From the NCBI GenBank assembly GCA_018363915.1, contig JAGZMY010000003.1:62001-126000 (forward strand): a stretch of DNA of 64,000 nt, written 5' to 3'. This stretch comes from Anaerococcus vaginalis. GTDB lineage: Bacteria > Bacillota > Clostridia > Tissierellales > Peptoniphilaceae. Below are positions 1 to 9,232 of the stretch, in pieces. The position numbers were made by a program, and so were the translations under genes. Position 1 is the stretch's first letter. Every line of letters starts with the position of its first letter. Below the pieces are notes generated by a model. That model ran no database searches, had not been told where the DNA came from, and saw only the letters and a list, made by a program, of their open reading frames with translations.

Positions 1-328
1 CGTGAATATTACAATAAGATAAGGCAAATAAAGTACCTTTTTTATCTGACTTAAATTCGCCAACTGCTTTTGGTGTAGTGTAAATTTCACTTTCGCCATG
101 AGCAGAGAAATTATAATTTGCAATTTCTACTGGCAATTTTCCACCTTCAGGAACAAAGAAAACTTTAATCCAAACAATATGATGCTCTAAAGTATTTGGG
201 TGTGCAATTTCTTTTCCAACAAAAGCAGAAACTTCATATTTTCCTTCGCCAAGTTCTTTATATTCTAATTCTGGTACGTGTTTTTCATTTTTCCAATCGC
301 CTGATTGAACTGTTTGTGTTAATAACAT
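1..328 (-). CDS. Superoxide reductase (neelaredoxin type), 3' end cut by window
   Basis: Reading leftward from the ATG at 328, preceded by TAGGAGGATTTT, gives 109 codons before the window edge. The product resembles class II superoxide reductase, a cytoplasmic non-heme iron enzyme that reduces superoxide to peroxide without making O2. The expected iron ligands are visible: His in KHVPEL near residue 18, two more in AHPNTLEHH, and the Cys and His of CNIH at the edge, where the family continues HGxW. There is no N-terminal desulforedoxin zinc/iron domain, so this is the short neelaredoxin form rather than desulfoferrodoxin. It is divergent from the methyltransferase gene to its right. Only the last dozen or so residues should be missing. 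The call rests on visible motifs and is firm. Confidence 0.9.
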   Translation of the reverse strand, partial: MLLTQTVQSGDWKNEKHVPELEYKELGEGKYEVSAFVGKEIAHPNTLEHHIVWIKVFFVPEGGKLPVEIANYNFSAHGESEIYTTPKAVGEFKSDKKGTLFALSYCNIH

Positions 329-420
329 AAAATCCTCCTAAATTTTTATCTACATTTATTTAATACCCTTCCATGATAAAAAATAACAAAATTATAAAAG
401 TTTTTAAAATCCCTTGAATT

Positions 421-429
421 TGATATAAT
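421..429 (+). promoter_or_regulatory. Extended -10 promoter of the rlmL-like gene
   Basis: TG-A-TATAAT is an extended -10 element that ends 9 bases before the ATG at 439. Transcription would start near 436-437, so the mRNA would have almost no leader. No Shine-Dalgarno sequence precedes the ATG. The -35 region is weak, as is usual for extended -10 promoters. Confidence 0.6.
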
Positions 430-438
430 AAATATATT

Positions 439-1569
439 ATGGAAAAAATAATAATAACAACAAGCTTTGGTATGGAAAGCTTAATAAAAAGACAATTAGA
501 AGAAGAAAATTACAAAAATTTTGAAGTTTTAAATGGAAAAATTATTTTAAATGGAAATTTGGATGATATAGGCTATTTAAATTTAAATTTAAGAGAAGCT
601 GATAGGATATTTTTAGAAATTGAATCTTTTACTGCAAAAACTTTTGAAGAATTATTTGAAAATATAAAAAAAATAGACTGGTTTGATTATTTAAAAATCG
701 ATGATAATTTTATTGTAAATGCAAGGACTTACAAATCAAAATTGTTTTCTATTCCGTCAATCCAATCAATAAGTGAAAAAGCTATAATTGATTCATTAAA
801 AAGAAAGTATAAAATTTCAACTTTTAAAAAATCAGGCTCTCGTGTTCAAGTTGAAATTATGATTGAAAAAGATAAGGTTTCAGTTTGCCTTGATACATCA
901 GGAGATGGTCTTCACAAAAGAGGCTATAGACAAGGAAGTGTAAAAGCTCCTATAAGAGAAAATTTGGCAGCAGGGCTTGTTGATTTATCTTTTTATAAAG
1001 ATGATAGGTTTTTGTTTGATGGATTTTGTGGTTCAGGTACTATTTTAATTGAGGCTGCAAGAAAAGAAAGAAATATAGCACCAGGACTTGATAGAGATTT
1101 TGATTTTACATCTTTTAAATTTTATGACAAAAAAAGATTTGAAAAAATAAAAAAAGAAGCTTATGAAAAAATTGATTATAGGAAAAAAATAAATATTCTA
1201 GGTTCTGATATATCCAAAAAAGCAATTGAGCTTGCAAAAAATAATGCTTTGAATGCAGGAGTTTATGAAGATATTACTTTTTTAAATAAGGATTTTAAAG
1301 AAATAAATTTAAAAGATAATTTTGGAATTTTCATTTCAAATCCACCATACGGAGAAAGATTATCAAGATTTGATAAGGCAAAAATTTCAAAAATTATAAA
1401 TGAAAAATTTAAAAATTTAAATACTTGGTCAATGTTTATAATATCCTCAGATGAAAATATTGATAAAAATATAAAAAGAAAATTATCCAAAAAAAGAAAA
1501 TTATATAATGGAGGACAAAAAGTAGATTTATATCAATTTTTCGGCAAAAAACCAAAAAAAGATAGATAA
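439..1569 (+). CDS. rlmL: THUMP-domain 23S rRNA (guanine-N2)-methyltransferase, RlmL/YpsC type
   Basis: This 376-residue protein is a SAM-dependent N2-guanine methyltransferase of the RlmL/YpsC family, acting on 23S rRNA. The N-terminal part (about 1-160) looks like the ferredoxin-like plus THUMP RNA-binding region, beginning IIITTSFGMESLIKRQL. The catalytic Rossmann domain follows, with the SAM motif DGFCGSGTILIEAA near residue 195 and the catalytic NPPYGER near residue 302, the signature of guanine-N2 methyltransferases. Length matches the Firmicute family. The E. coli RlmL protein has an added RlmK domain that is absent here. The start is the ATG just after an extended -10 element, so translation is probably leaderless. 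The exact rRNA position modified is inferred from the family only. Confidence 0.88.
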   Translation: MEKIIITTSFGMESLIKRQLEEENYKNFEVLNGKIILNGNLDDIGYLNLNLREADRIFLEIESFTAKTFEELFENIKKIDWFDYLKIDDNFIVNARTYKSKLFSIPSIQSISEKAIIDSLKRKYKISTFKKSGSRVQVEIMIEKDKVSVCLDTSGDGLHKRGYRQGSVKAPIRENLAAGLVDLSFYKDDRFLFDGFCGSGTILIEAARKERNIAPGLDRDFDFTSFKFYDKKRFEKIKKEAYEKIDYRKKINILGSDISKKAIELAKNNALNAGVYEDITFLNKDFKEINLKDNFGIFISNPPYGERLSRFDKAKISKIINEKFKNLNTWSMFIISSDENIDKNIKRKLSKKRKLYNGGQKVDLYQFFGKKPKKDR

Positions 1570-1610
1570 AATTACTTTTAAGTGGTACTATAATTACAGT
1601 TATTTAGGAG

Positions 1611-3029
1611 GTGTTTATTATCGATAATCAACAAACAAGTAACAATACAAAAAAAGTTATTTTAACAATAGGCGGTATTGTTGTAGGAATATATATAATC
1701 GGTACTATTTTATTTACATTTGTAAGCTTACCAAATACACATGTAAATGGCAGAGATGTTTCATTTGCTCCAAAAGAATCAGTTATTGGAGATAGCGTTG
1801 GAGATTTTGATATAAAAATCAAAGGAATTGATGATAAAGAGCTAGTTTTTAATTCAAAAGATATTGACTACAAGGCAAATATCCCAAAAGGAGCAAGCCT
1901 TGACCAAAATCCATTAAAATGGCCTATAAGTTTTTTCTCAAAAGAAAGTTTTGAATTTGATTATAAAGTAAACTATGATGAAAATAAACTTGAAGATATT
2001 TTAAAAAATTCTCAGTTTATGAATAAAATAGTAGAACCAGAAGATGCAAAATTAGAATTTGATGGAAAAGAATTTAAAATAAAAGAAGAAATAAAGGGAA
2101 ATAAAGTAAAATACAATAAATTAAAGGAAGCCCTTGTATCAGCAATAAAAACAAGAAATGCTGATATAGAACTTGATGAATCTTTTTATGAACAACCAAA
2201 AGTTTATGCAAAAGATGAAAATTTACAAAAAGCATTAGACCAAGCAAATGAAGCATTAAAATTGAGCTTTAAATTTAATATTAATGGATTTGATTATAAA
2301 ATTGAAGGCGAAAAATTAGCTGAAATGGTTGATTTTAAAGATGGAAAATTAACTTTAAATCATGAAAAAATTACAGAATATGTAAGTAAAATGGCAGAAG
2401 AAACAAATACTTACGGCAAAAATAGAAAGTTTAAAGCCACTGATCTTGGAGAAATAACTGTAAATCCTGGAGTTTATGGATATACAATGAATCAAAAAGA
2501 AACAATAAATGCTTTATTGAAAGCTTTTGATGAGAAAAAATCAGCAACTATAGACCCTGTTTATGAGAGAGAAGGATACGCAAGATATGAAGATGGTTCA
2601 GATTTAAAAGATACTTATGTTGAGGTAGATATTTCTAGACAACATCTTTGGTATTATAAAAATGGCGAACTTATTATATCTACAAACATAGTAACTGGAG
2701 ATGTATCTCATAAAGGGTTTACAAACAAGGGTGTAGGTTCTATTTTATCTAAAGAAACAAAGAAGGATTTAATAGGAAAAAATTTTGATGGAAGTGATTA
2801 TAAAGTTCCTGTAAAATATTGGATGCCTATAGGCTGGGATGGAGAAGGTCTACATGATGCTGGTTGGCGAAGCGCATTCGGAGCAAATTACTATATGTAT
2901 TCAGGTTCTAATGGATGTATAAATATGCCACCAGATCAAGTTGGAAAATTATTTAATTTAGTTGAGTATAATACTCCTGTAGTTGTATATGAATCATCAA
3001 CAGATTATTCACCACCAATGTTATATTAA
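1611..3029 (+). CDS. Membrane-anchored L,D-transpeptidase (YkuD) with peptidoglycan-binding domains
   Basis: The product has one N-terminal membrane segment (about residues 17-40), a long extracellular region that resembles the PG_binding_4 repeats found before YkuD domains, and a C-terminal L,D-transpeptidase domain. The catalytic motif is visible near the end as HDAGWRSAFG then SGSNGCINMP, with the nucleophilic Cys in NGCINM. Such enzymes make 3-3 cross-links in peptidoglycan or attach proteins to it. The start is unusual: the only GTG in position (1611) lies inside the AGGAGGTG ribosome site, so initiation is more plausibly at ATT 1617 or ATC 1620 (see findings). A TATAAT at 1589-1594 may be its promoter. 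It ends at an intrinsic terminator. Confidence 0.9.
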   Translation: MFIIDNQQTSNNTKKVILTIGGIVVGIYIIGTILFTFVSLPNTHVNGRDVSFAPKESVIGDSVGDFDIKIKGIDDKELVFNSKDIDYKANIPKGASLDQNPLKWPISFFSKESFEFDYKVNYDENKLEDILKNSQFMNKIVEPEDAKLEFDGKEFKIKEEIKGNKVKYNKLKEALVSAIKTRNADIELDESFYEQPKVYAKDENLQKALDQANEALKLSFKFNINGFDYKIEGEKLAEMVDFKDGKLTLNHEKITEYVSKMAEETNTYGKNRKFKATDLGEITVNPGVYGYTMNQKETINALLKAFDEKKSATIDPVYEREGYARYEDGSDLKDTYVEVDISRQHLWYYKNGELIISTNIVTGDVSHKGFTNKGVGSILSKETKKDLIGKNFDGSDYKVPVKYWMPIGWDGEGLHDAGWRSAFGANYYMYSGSNGCINMPPDQVGKLFNLVEYNTPVVVYESSTDYSPPMLY

Positions 3030-3034
3030 TTTTA

Positions 3035-3069
3035 AAAAAGTGCTATCTATTTTTAGATAGTCGCTTTTT
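3035..3069 (+). terminator. Intrinsic terminator after the L,D-transpeptidase gene
   Basis: An AAAAGTGCTATCT arm pairs with AGATAGTCGCTTTT, with one bulged T and one G-T pair, and is followed by a T-rich tract. Confidence 0.8.
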
Positions 3070-3100
3070 ATGTTTAAAAAAGTATTGAAAGGAAGAAAAA

Positions 3101-3934
3101 TTGATTAAAATTGAGAATTTAAATTTTTCTTATAAAAATAATTCAGACGAAAATGAAAATGTAGAATACACAGCAGCTTTAAATGATTTAGATTTGTCAA
3201 TTAATAAGGGAGAATTTGTAGCTATTTTAGGTCATAATGGATCAGGAAAATCAACTTTGGCAAAGCTTTTGAATGGACAAATATTTCCTACAAGTGGAGA
3301 TATTTTAATTTGTGGAATGAATACAAAGGATGATAAAAAAATTTGGGAAATTAGGGAAAAATGTTCTATGGTTTTTCAAAATCCTGATAATCAAATGGTG
3401 GCAACTACTGTAGAAAATGAAGTTGCATTTGGTCCTGAAAATTTGCAAATTGAAAATCCTGAGTTAAGACAAAGAGTAGATGAGGCAATAAAACTTGTAG
3501 GTATGCAAGATTATATAAAAAAATCTCCTTCAGAGCTTTCAGGCGGTCAAAAACAAAGAGTTTCTATAGCTGGAGTTATAGCTATGTTATCAGATTGTAT
3601 TATTTTTGATGAACCAACGGCTATGCTTGATCCAAAAGGTAGAGCTGATGTTATGAATATAATACACGATTTAAATAAAAAATATAAAAAAACAGTCGTT
3701 CATATTACTCATTATATGGAAGAGGCAGCTCTTGCTGATAGGATAATTGTTTTAAACAAAGGTAAAAAAGCACTTGAAGGAAGTGCAAGAGAAGTTTTTT
3801 CAAATGTTAAAGAAATGAAAGATTTAGGACTTACAGTTCCACAAGTTACAGAAATTGCATATGAGCTTGGAAAAGAAGGCTATGAGTTTGAAAAATTGCC
3901 TTTAAATATAGAAGAATTTTTGGAGCTAGTATGA
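3101..3934 (+). CDS. ecfA1: Energy-coupling factor transporter ATPase 1
   Basis: This is one of two ATPase subunits of the ECF module that powers vitamin and metal uptake through exchangeable S components. Visible motifs are Walker A GHNGSGKST (about residue 44), the Q-loop VFQNPDNQ, signature LSGGQKQR and Walker B IIFDEPTAMLDP. The 277-residue length is normal. The start is TTG at 3101, chosen because AAAGGAAG lies at proper spacing and the protein begins IKIENLNFSY like its family. It overlaps ecfA2 by ATGA. The order ecfA1-ecfA2-ecfT-truA is the classic Firmicute arrangement, although the usual flanking ribosomal protein genes are absent. No S component is in the window. Confidence 0.95.
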   Translation: MIKIENLNFSYKNNSDENENVEYTAALNDLDLSINKGEFVAILGHNGSGKSTLAKLLNGQIFPTSGDILICGMNTKDDKKIWEIREKCSMVFQNPDNQMVATTVENEVAFGPENLQIENPELRQRVDEAIKLVGMQDYIKKSPSELSGGQKQRVSIAGVIAMLSDCIIFDEPTAMLDPKGRADVMNIIHDLNKKYKKTVVHITHYMEEAALADRIIVLNKGKKALEGSAREVFSNVKEMKDLGLTVPQVTEIAYELGKEGYEFEKLPLNIEEFLELV

Positions 3935-4788
3935 AAATTGAATTGAAAAATGTCGATTATATTTATAATGAAGATAGAGAAGAAAAAAGCTACGCTCTAA
4001 AAAATATTAATTTAGAGATTAATAAACACGAGATAATTGGTTTAATTGGGCAAACTGGTTCTGGGAAATCCACTCTAGTACAACTTTTAAATGGACTTTT
4101 GCTTCCTACAAATGGAGATGTTTTTGTAGATGGAGTTAATACAAAAGAAAAAAAGGCAAGAAGAGATATAAGATTTAAGGTTGGTCTTGTTTTTCAATAT
4201 CCAGAAAATCAGTTGTTTGAAGAAACTGTTGCAAAGGATATTGCCTTTGGTCCAAAAAATATGGGGCTTTCTGATGAAGAAATTCAAAAAAGAGTAAAAA
4301 ATTCTATGGAAGCAGTTGGTCTTGATTATGAAACTATAGCAGAAAAATCTCCCTTTGAATTATCTGGAGGTCAACAAAGAAGAGTTGCTCTTTGCGGAAT
4401 TATTTCTATGAATCCGAAAGTTTTAGTTTTAGATGAGCTTACAGCAGGACTTGATCCAAGGGGAAGAGATAATATTTTTGGAGAAATTTTAAAATTATAC
4501 AACAATGACCCAGAACTTACAATTGTTTTGGTTTCTCATTCAATGGAAGATGTGGCAAAATATGTTGATAGAGTTATTGTTATGAACAAGGGAGAAATAT
4601 TTTCTGACAAATCAACTTATGACACCTTTACAAAAACTGATTTATTGTCGATAGGATTGGATATTCCTCAAGTTACAAAATTTATGAAAGCCTTAAAAGA
4701 AAGAGGCGAAAATGTAAGGGATGATATTTATACGGTTGAAGATGCTGTAGTTGAGTTGAAAAAATATTTGGAGGCTAAAAATGAGTAA
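3931..4788 (+). CDS. ecfA2: Energy-coupling factor transporter ATPase 2
   Basis: This is the second ECF ATPase, which pairs with EcfA1 as a heterodimer under EcfT. Walker A is GQTGSGKSTLVQLLNG (about residue 41), the Q-loop is VFQYPENQLFEET, the signature LSGGQQRR and Walker B VLVLDELTAGLDP. The DEL in place of DEP in Walker B is common in EcfA2. The 285-residue length is typical. Its start overlaps the ecfA1 stop (ATGA), and its end overlaps ecfT by 8 bases, so the three subunits are translationally coupled. Confidence 0.95.
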   Translation: MKIELKNVDYIYNEDREEKSYALKNINLEINKHEIIGLIGQTGSGKSTLVQLLNGLLLPTNGDVFVDGVNTKEKKARRDIRFKVGLVFQYPENQLFEETVAKDIAFGPKNMGLSDEEIQKRVKNSMEAVGLDYETIAEKSPFELSGGQQRRVALCGIISMNPKVLVLDELTAGLDPRGRDNIFGEILKLYNNDPELTIVLVSHSMEDVAKYVDRVIVMNKGEIFSDKSTYDTFTKTDLLSIGLDIPQVTKFMKALKERGENVRDDIYTVEDAVVELKKYLEAKNE

Positions 4789-5575
4789 CATAGCTATAGG
4801 TCAATATTTGCCATACGATACATTTATTCATAGACTTGATCCAAGAGTAAAATTAATTGCATCTTTACTTTTTATAATCACAATATTTTTTGTAGAAAAT
4901 TTTGTAGGATATATTCCTTTTGTGATTTTATTAATTGCCATGGTAAGTATTGGAAAAATTCCTGTAAAGTCCCTAATAAAAAGTGTTAAGCCCTTGATAT
5001 GGATTTTATTAATAACTGGACTTATAAATTTATTTACAACAAGTGGAAGGACACTTTTTACAATTTTTTCCTTAACGGCAACTTATGAGGGATTATATAA
5101 AACTATTTTTATGTTTGTAAGAATTATAATGATAGTTGTTTCTACTTCAGTTTTAACTTTTACAACTTCTCCAATGGAGCTTACAGATGGTTTGGAAAAA
5201 TTGTTAGGGCCTTTAAAAAAATTTGGTTTTCCGGCAGGAGAGCTTGCTATGATGGTTTCAATTTCTCTAAGATTTATTCCAACTTTATTTGAAGAAGCTC
5301 AAAGAATAAAAATGGCACAAATGGCAAGAGGGGCAGATTTTGAGTCTGGAAATATTATTAACAGGGCAAAAAATATGATTCCCTTATTAGTTCCTCTTTT
5401 TATAAATTCATTTAAAAGAAGTGATGATCTTGCAACAGCGATGGAGGCAAGACTTTATAGAATTGGTAGAGAAAGAACAAGGTTAAATGAAATAAAAATG
5501 ACAAAAACTGATAGTTTAGTTTTGATTTTATTTATTTTATTTTGTAGCATAGTTATTATTAAATTTTTTATATGA
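4781..5575 (+). CDS. ecfT: Energy-coupling factor transporter transmembrane protein
   Basis: EcfT is the membrane scaffold that couples the EcfA1A2 ATPases to S components. The protein has about five to six hydrophobic segments and the two coupling-helix motifs, seen here as AQMARGAD (about residue 182) and AMEARLYR (about 219), which contact the ATPases. It has 264 residues, as in the family. The gene overlaps ecfA2 by 8 bases and truA by ATGA. Because no S gene is nearby, this is a group II (shared) module whose substrates cannot be read from this window. Confidence 0.94.
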   Translation: MSNIAIGQYLPYDTFIHRLDPRVKLIASLLFIITIFFVENFVGYIPFVILLIAMVSIGKIPVKSLIKSVKPLIWILLITGLINLFTTSGRTLFTIFSLTATYEGLYKTIFMFVRIIMIVVSTSVLTFTTSPMELTDGLEKLLGPLKKFGFPAGELAMMVSISLRFIPTLFEEAQRIKMAQMARGADFESGNIINRAKNMIPLLVPLFINSFKRSDDLATAMEARLYRIGRERTRLNEIKMTKTDSLVLILFILFCSIVIIKFFI

Positions 5576-6330
5576 CAATTCAAAACATTTTATTAAAGAT
5601 CCAGTATGATGGGTCTTTATTTGAAGGATTTCAAATTCAAAAAAACAAAAGAACAGTACAAAAAGAGTTGGAAGATGCTATTAGGAAAGTTACTGGAGAA
5701 GAAAATAGAATTATTGCTAGTGGAAGAACAGATAGTGGTGTTCATGCAAATGAAATGTATATAAATTTTTTGACTGCCAAAAATATTAGGGCTGATAAAT
5801 TTCATTTTCATCTTAAAAAATATTTACCTGATGATATTTTAGCTCTTGAATCAAAAAAAGTAGATAAAAATTTTCATGCAAGATTTTCAGTAAAAACAAA
5901 AACTTATAAGTATGTTATTTCGCTTGATAAAATTCTCCATCCAATTTATAGAAATTATATGGAGCAGGTAACTTATAAACTAGATTTTGATAAACTTAGA
6001 CAAGGGATGGAAATTTTAAAGGGCGAACATGATTTTAAAGCCTTTATGCTTAGTGAAAAAAATGATATAATTAATACAATAAGAAAAATTGATGATTGCT
6101 ACTTTGTTTTGAATGAAAATAGATTGTATTTATATTTTAAGGCTGAAAGTTTTCTTCACAATCAAGTTAGAATTATGGCTGGCTCTTTGATTGAATTAAG
6201 TCGTGGGAAAATTAGCCTTGATGATTTTAAATATTACTTTAATGAAAATAATACAAGAAGAGCAAATCCAACTTTAAAAGCTGGAGGGCTTTATCTTGAT
6301 AGCATAGACTATAGCAATTTAAAAAGTTAG
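5572..6330 (+). CDS. truA: tRNA pseudouridine(38-40) synthase TruA
   Basis: TruA converts uridines 38-40 in the anticodon stem-loop of many tRNAs to pseudouridine. The catalytic aspartate lies in GRTDSGVHA (about residue 46-54), with the family features KYDGS-like at the start (IQYDGSLFEGFQIQ) and FLHNQVRIMAG near the C-terminus. Length is 252, as expected. It overlaps ecfT by ATGA, the conserved coupling seen in many Firmicutes. Confidence 0.95.
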   Translation: MTIQNILLKIQYDGSLFEGFQIQKNKRTVQKELEDAIRKVTGEENRIIASGRTDSGVHANEMYINFLTAKNIRADKFHFHLKKYLPDDILALESKKVDKNFHARFSVKTKTYKYVISLDKILHPIYRNYMEQVTYKLDFDKLRQGMEILKGEHDFKAFMLSEKNDIINTIRKIDDCYFVLNENRLYLYFKAESFLHNQVRIMAGSLIELSRGKISLDDFKYYFNENNTRRANPTLKAGGLYLDSIDYSNLKS

Positions 6331-6351
6331 TTATTATTATGGGAGAGTTAA

Positions 6352-7341
6352 ATGAGTAAAAATAAAAAAAATAATAGCTTTAAACTTGATAAAAAGCAAA
6401 TGGCTATAGGCTTTTTTGCCCTTATTGTTTTGGCTTTAATTTTCTTTTTGTCAAGAAATATAGATTTTGCTAGTAAAGAAGGCAAGTCTTCAAAAGAAAT
6501 TAATGAAAATTCTTATAATTCATCAAAGATTATGAGAGTTGACCTTGATGATCTAAAATCAATTGATTTTGATTTGAATACTTGTGATGTAAGAATTCAA
6601 GAGTCTTCTACAAACCCTTACGTAGAATATACAAATCTTTATAAAGATGATTATTCCTATGAAGTAAAAACTAAATATAAAGATGGTAATTTAAAATTAT
6701 CTTCTGATATAAAGGGAAAAGAACTTTATATGAAAAATAAAATTCAAATTGTTAGAATTTTTTTGCCAAAAAATAAATATCTAGAAAGTATCAAGGGCAG
6801 AGTTGGTGCTGGGGATATAAAAATAAGTGGGCTTTCATGTAAAGATTTGGATCTTGATTTAAAAAGCGGAAATATTTCTTTTGAAAATTCAAAAATTTCT
6901 GGTGCAGTTAAAAATAAAACTGGCTCTATTATGCTAAAAAAATCTGAAATCAAAAATACTAATTTGACAACAACAAGTGGAAATATTTTGGTTTCCGATT
7001 GCAAGCTTATGGCAAATGAATCAATGGAAACAGAAAATGGAGATATAAAAATAAAAATTAAAGATCCGATAAATTCTTTTAATATTAATGCCAAATTAAA
7101 TGTAGGAAATTTTGTTTTGGGAGATGTTTCTTATAGAAATATTTTGGATGGATACCAAACTGGAAAAAATAAAAAGAAAATCCTAAATCTTAAAACAAAC
7201 ATAGGAGATATTTTGTTTAATCAAAATGAAAAAGAACAAATAAATGAAGAAGATTTTATAGATGGGCCAGATGAACAATCTTCAAATGAATCTTCAAATT
7301 CAAATGACGACAATATAAATAATAAAGATGAAAATAATTAA
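6352..7341 (+). CDS. Membrane-anchored DUF4097-like beta-strand repeat protein
   Basis: This 329-residue protein has a basic N-terminus, one membrane segment (about 20-38, GFFALIVLALIFFLS), then a region of short repeated beta strands rich in G-D-I-K and S-G-N-I patterns, as in the DUF4097 (putative adhesin, parallel beta-helix-like) family. The last 35 residues are a Glu/Asp/Ser/Asn-rich tail that is probably disordered. It most likely sits on the outside of the membrane. No enzyme motif is seen. It lies 21 bases after truA, with GGGAGAG as ribosome site, and ends in a terminator, so it may be the last gene of the ecf-truA transcript. Function is unknown. Confidence 0.7.
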   Translation: MSKNKKNNSFKLDKKQMAIGFFALIVLALIFFLSRNIDFASKEGKSSKEINENSYNSSKIMRVDLDDLKSIDFDLNTCDVRIQESSTNPYVEYTNLYKDDYSYEVKTKYKDGNLKLSSDIKGKELYMKNKIQIVRIFLPKNKYLESIKGRVGAGDIKISGLSCKDLDLDLKSGNISFENSKISGAVKNKTGSIMLKKSEIKNTNLTTTSGNILVSDCKLMANESMETENGDIKIKIKDPINSFNINAKLNVGNFVLGDVSYRNILDGYQTGKNKKKILNLKTNIGDILFNQNEKEQINEEDFIDGPDEQSSNESSNSNDDNINNKDENN

Positions 7342-7365
7342 GTGTTAGGCTTAATTATTTTTTTT
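7331..7365 (+). terminator. Intrinsic terminator overlapping the stop codon
   Basis: AATAATTAAG pairs perfectly with CTTAATTATT across a 7-base loop, followed by a T-run. The left arm includes the TAA stop codon of the DUF4097-like gene. Confidence 0.85.
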
Positions 7366-7381
7366 AGGTAAAAGGTAGGAT

Positions 7382-9169
7382 ATGGATATTTTAAAAAGTT
7401 TAAAAAAATATTTTGGTTTTGATTCTTTTAGAAAAGGGCAAGATGAATTAGTTGAAAATATATTAAAAGGAAATGACGTCTTGGGAGTTTTGCCGACAGG
7501 CGGTGGCAAATCAATTTGCTACCAACTTCCGGCATTAATGCTTGATGGAATTTGCCTTGTGATTTCTCCTTTAATTTCTTTAATGAAAGATCAGGTAGAT
7601 TCTTTAAAGGAAAATGGAATTAAGGCAGAATTTATAAATTCAAGCCAAGATATTAAAACTTATACACAAACATTAAGAAAAATAAAAAGAAATGAAATAA
7701 AAATTTTATATATTTCTCCAGAAAGATTAGAAAACGAATTTTTCATCGATTTTATTAAAGATTTAAATATTTCATTTATAGCAGTTGATGAGGCACATTG
7801 TATTTCTCAGTGGGGACATGATTTTAGACCATCATATAAATTAATTCCCCAAATTTATGATTTGTTTGATAAAAAAATACAAATAGCAGCCTTCACTGCA
7901 ACAGCTACAAAATCAGTTAGAGAAGATATAATAAATAATTTAAAATTATCAAATCCTTTTGTAAAAGTTACAGGATTTGATAGGGAAAATCTTTTGTTTG
8001 AAGTAAGAAAGCCAAAAGATAAATTGGCATTTCTTTCGAATTATTTATCAGATAAAAAAGATTTATCGGGAATTATTTATGCCTCAACTAGAAAAAGGGT
8101 TGAAACTTCTTATAAATATTTGAAAAAATTATCTTATAATGTAACTTTGTACCATGCGGGACTAAGCGATAAGGAAAAAAAGAAAAATCAAGAAGATTTT
8201 ATTTATGATAGAAAAAATATAATTGTTGCAACAAATGCTTTTGGAATGGGAATTGATAAATCTGATGTAAGATATGTAATTCACATGAATATGCCAAAGG
8301 ATATGGAATCTTATTATCAAGAGGCAGGCAGGGCAGGAAGAGATGGCGAAAAATCTGATGCAATTTTACTTTATTCAACTCAAGATATAGTTATAAATAA
8401 ATATTTAATTTCCCAATCTCTTAACAGAGCTTATCAATTAGTAAAACTAGAAAAACTTCAAACAATAATAAATTATGTAAATACAAATAAGTGTTTGAGA
8501 GCATTTATTTTGGAATATTTTGGTCAAGATGCAAAAGAAAAATGTAATAATTGTTCAAATTGCTTAGATGATTATGAAAAAATTGACGTAAGCCTTGATA
8601 GTCAAAAAATTTTATCTTGTATTTATAGATTAGGACAAAGATATGGGATTTCTACAATTGTCGATTGTTTGAAAGGGTCAAATAACAAAAATTCCAAAGA
8701 AAAAAATTTGAAAAATATATCAACTTTTGCTTTGATGAAAGAAAATAATACAAAATATATAAAGGATTTGATAGGAGTTTTGATTGCAGATGGTTATATA
8801 AAAGTTTCTGGTTTTAAATATCCAATCTTAAAATTAAATGAAAAATCAAAAGAAGTTTTATTTTCTAAAAAGAAAGTTTATATTAGGGATTTGAAAGAAG
8901 GAAATAAAAAAGAAAAAATTGATAAATTTAATGGAAATTTTGATTATGACATAGATTTATTTAATAATTTGAAAAAATTAAGGCTAGAAATTTCTAAAAA
9001 AAGAAATATTCCGCCTTTTATAGTTTTCTCTGACGCATCTTTAATAGATATGGCAAGATTAAAACCAAAAAATGAAAGAGATTTTTTGAAAATAAAAGGA
9101 GTAGGCGAAAAAAAATTAAGCCAATATGGGGACTTGTTTATTGGCAAAATTATAGAATTTGATAAGTAA
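7382..9169 (+). CDS. recQ: ATP-dependent DNA helicase RecQ
   Basis: RecQ unwinds DNA 3' to 5' in recombination and replication-fork repair. The 595-residue protein has Walker A LPTGGGKSICYQLPA (about residue 38), the DEAH box AVDEAHCISQWGHDFR (about 138), motif VI with EAGRAGRDG (about 312), the RQC zinc site (Cys residues in CLRAFILEYFG and KCNNCSNC, about 360-395) and a C-terminal HRDC domain (about 520-595). All main motifs are intact. The ATG at 7382 follows AAAGGTAGGAT. It is a single gene between two terminators. Confidence 0.96.
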   Translation: MDILKSLKKYFGFDSFRKGQDELVENILKGNDVLGVLPTGGGKSICYQLPALMLDGICLVISPLISLMKDQVDSLKENGIKAEFINSSQDIKTYTQTLRKIKRNEIKILYISPERLENEFFIDFIKDLNISFIAVDEAHCISQWGHDFRPSYKLIPQIYDLFDKKIQIAAFTATATKSVREDIINNLKLSNPFVKVTGFDRENLLFEVRKPKDKLAFLSNYLSDKKDLSGIIYASTRKRVETSYKYLKKLSYNVTLYHAGLSDKEKKKNQEDFIYDRKNIIVATNAFGMGIDKSDVRYVIHMNMPKDMESYYQEAGRAGRDGEKSDAILLYSTQDIVINKYLISQSLNRAYQLVKLEKLQTIINYVNTNKCLRAFILEYFGQDAKEKCNNCSNCLDDYEKIDVSLDSQKILSCIYRLGQRYGISTIVDCLKGSNNKNSKEKNLKNISTFALMKENNTKYIKDLIGVLIADGYIKVSGFKYPILKLNEKSKEVLFSKKKVYIRDLKEGNKKEKIDKFNGNFDYDIDLFNNLKKLRLEISKKRNIPPFIVFSDASLIDMARLKPKNERDFLKIKGVGEKKLSQYGDLFIGKIIEFDK

Positions 9170-9174
9170 AAAAT

Positions 9175-9229
9175 AAAAAAGGATTAGAATACCTATTCAA
9201 AAACTCTTAGGTATAAAAATCCTTTTTTT
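9175..9229. terminator. Bidirectional terminator between recQ and asnA
   Basis: A long two-tier hairpin: outer arms AAAAAAGGATT and AATCCTTTTTT, inner arms ATACCTA and TAGGTAT. It has T-runs on both strands and serves the convergent recQ and asnA genes. Confidence 0.85.
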
Positions 9230-9232
9230 AAT

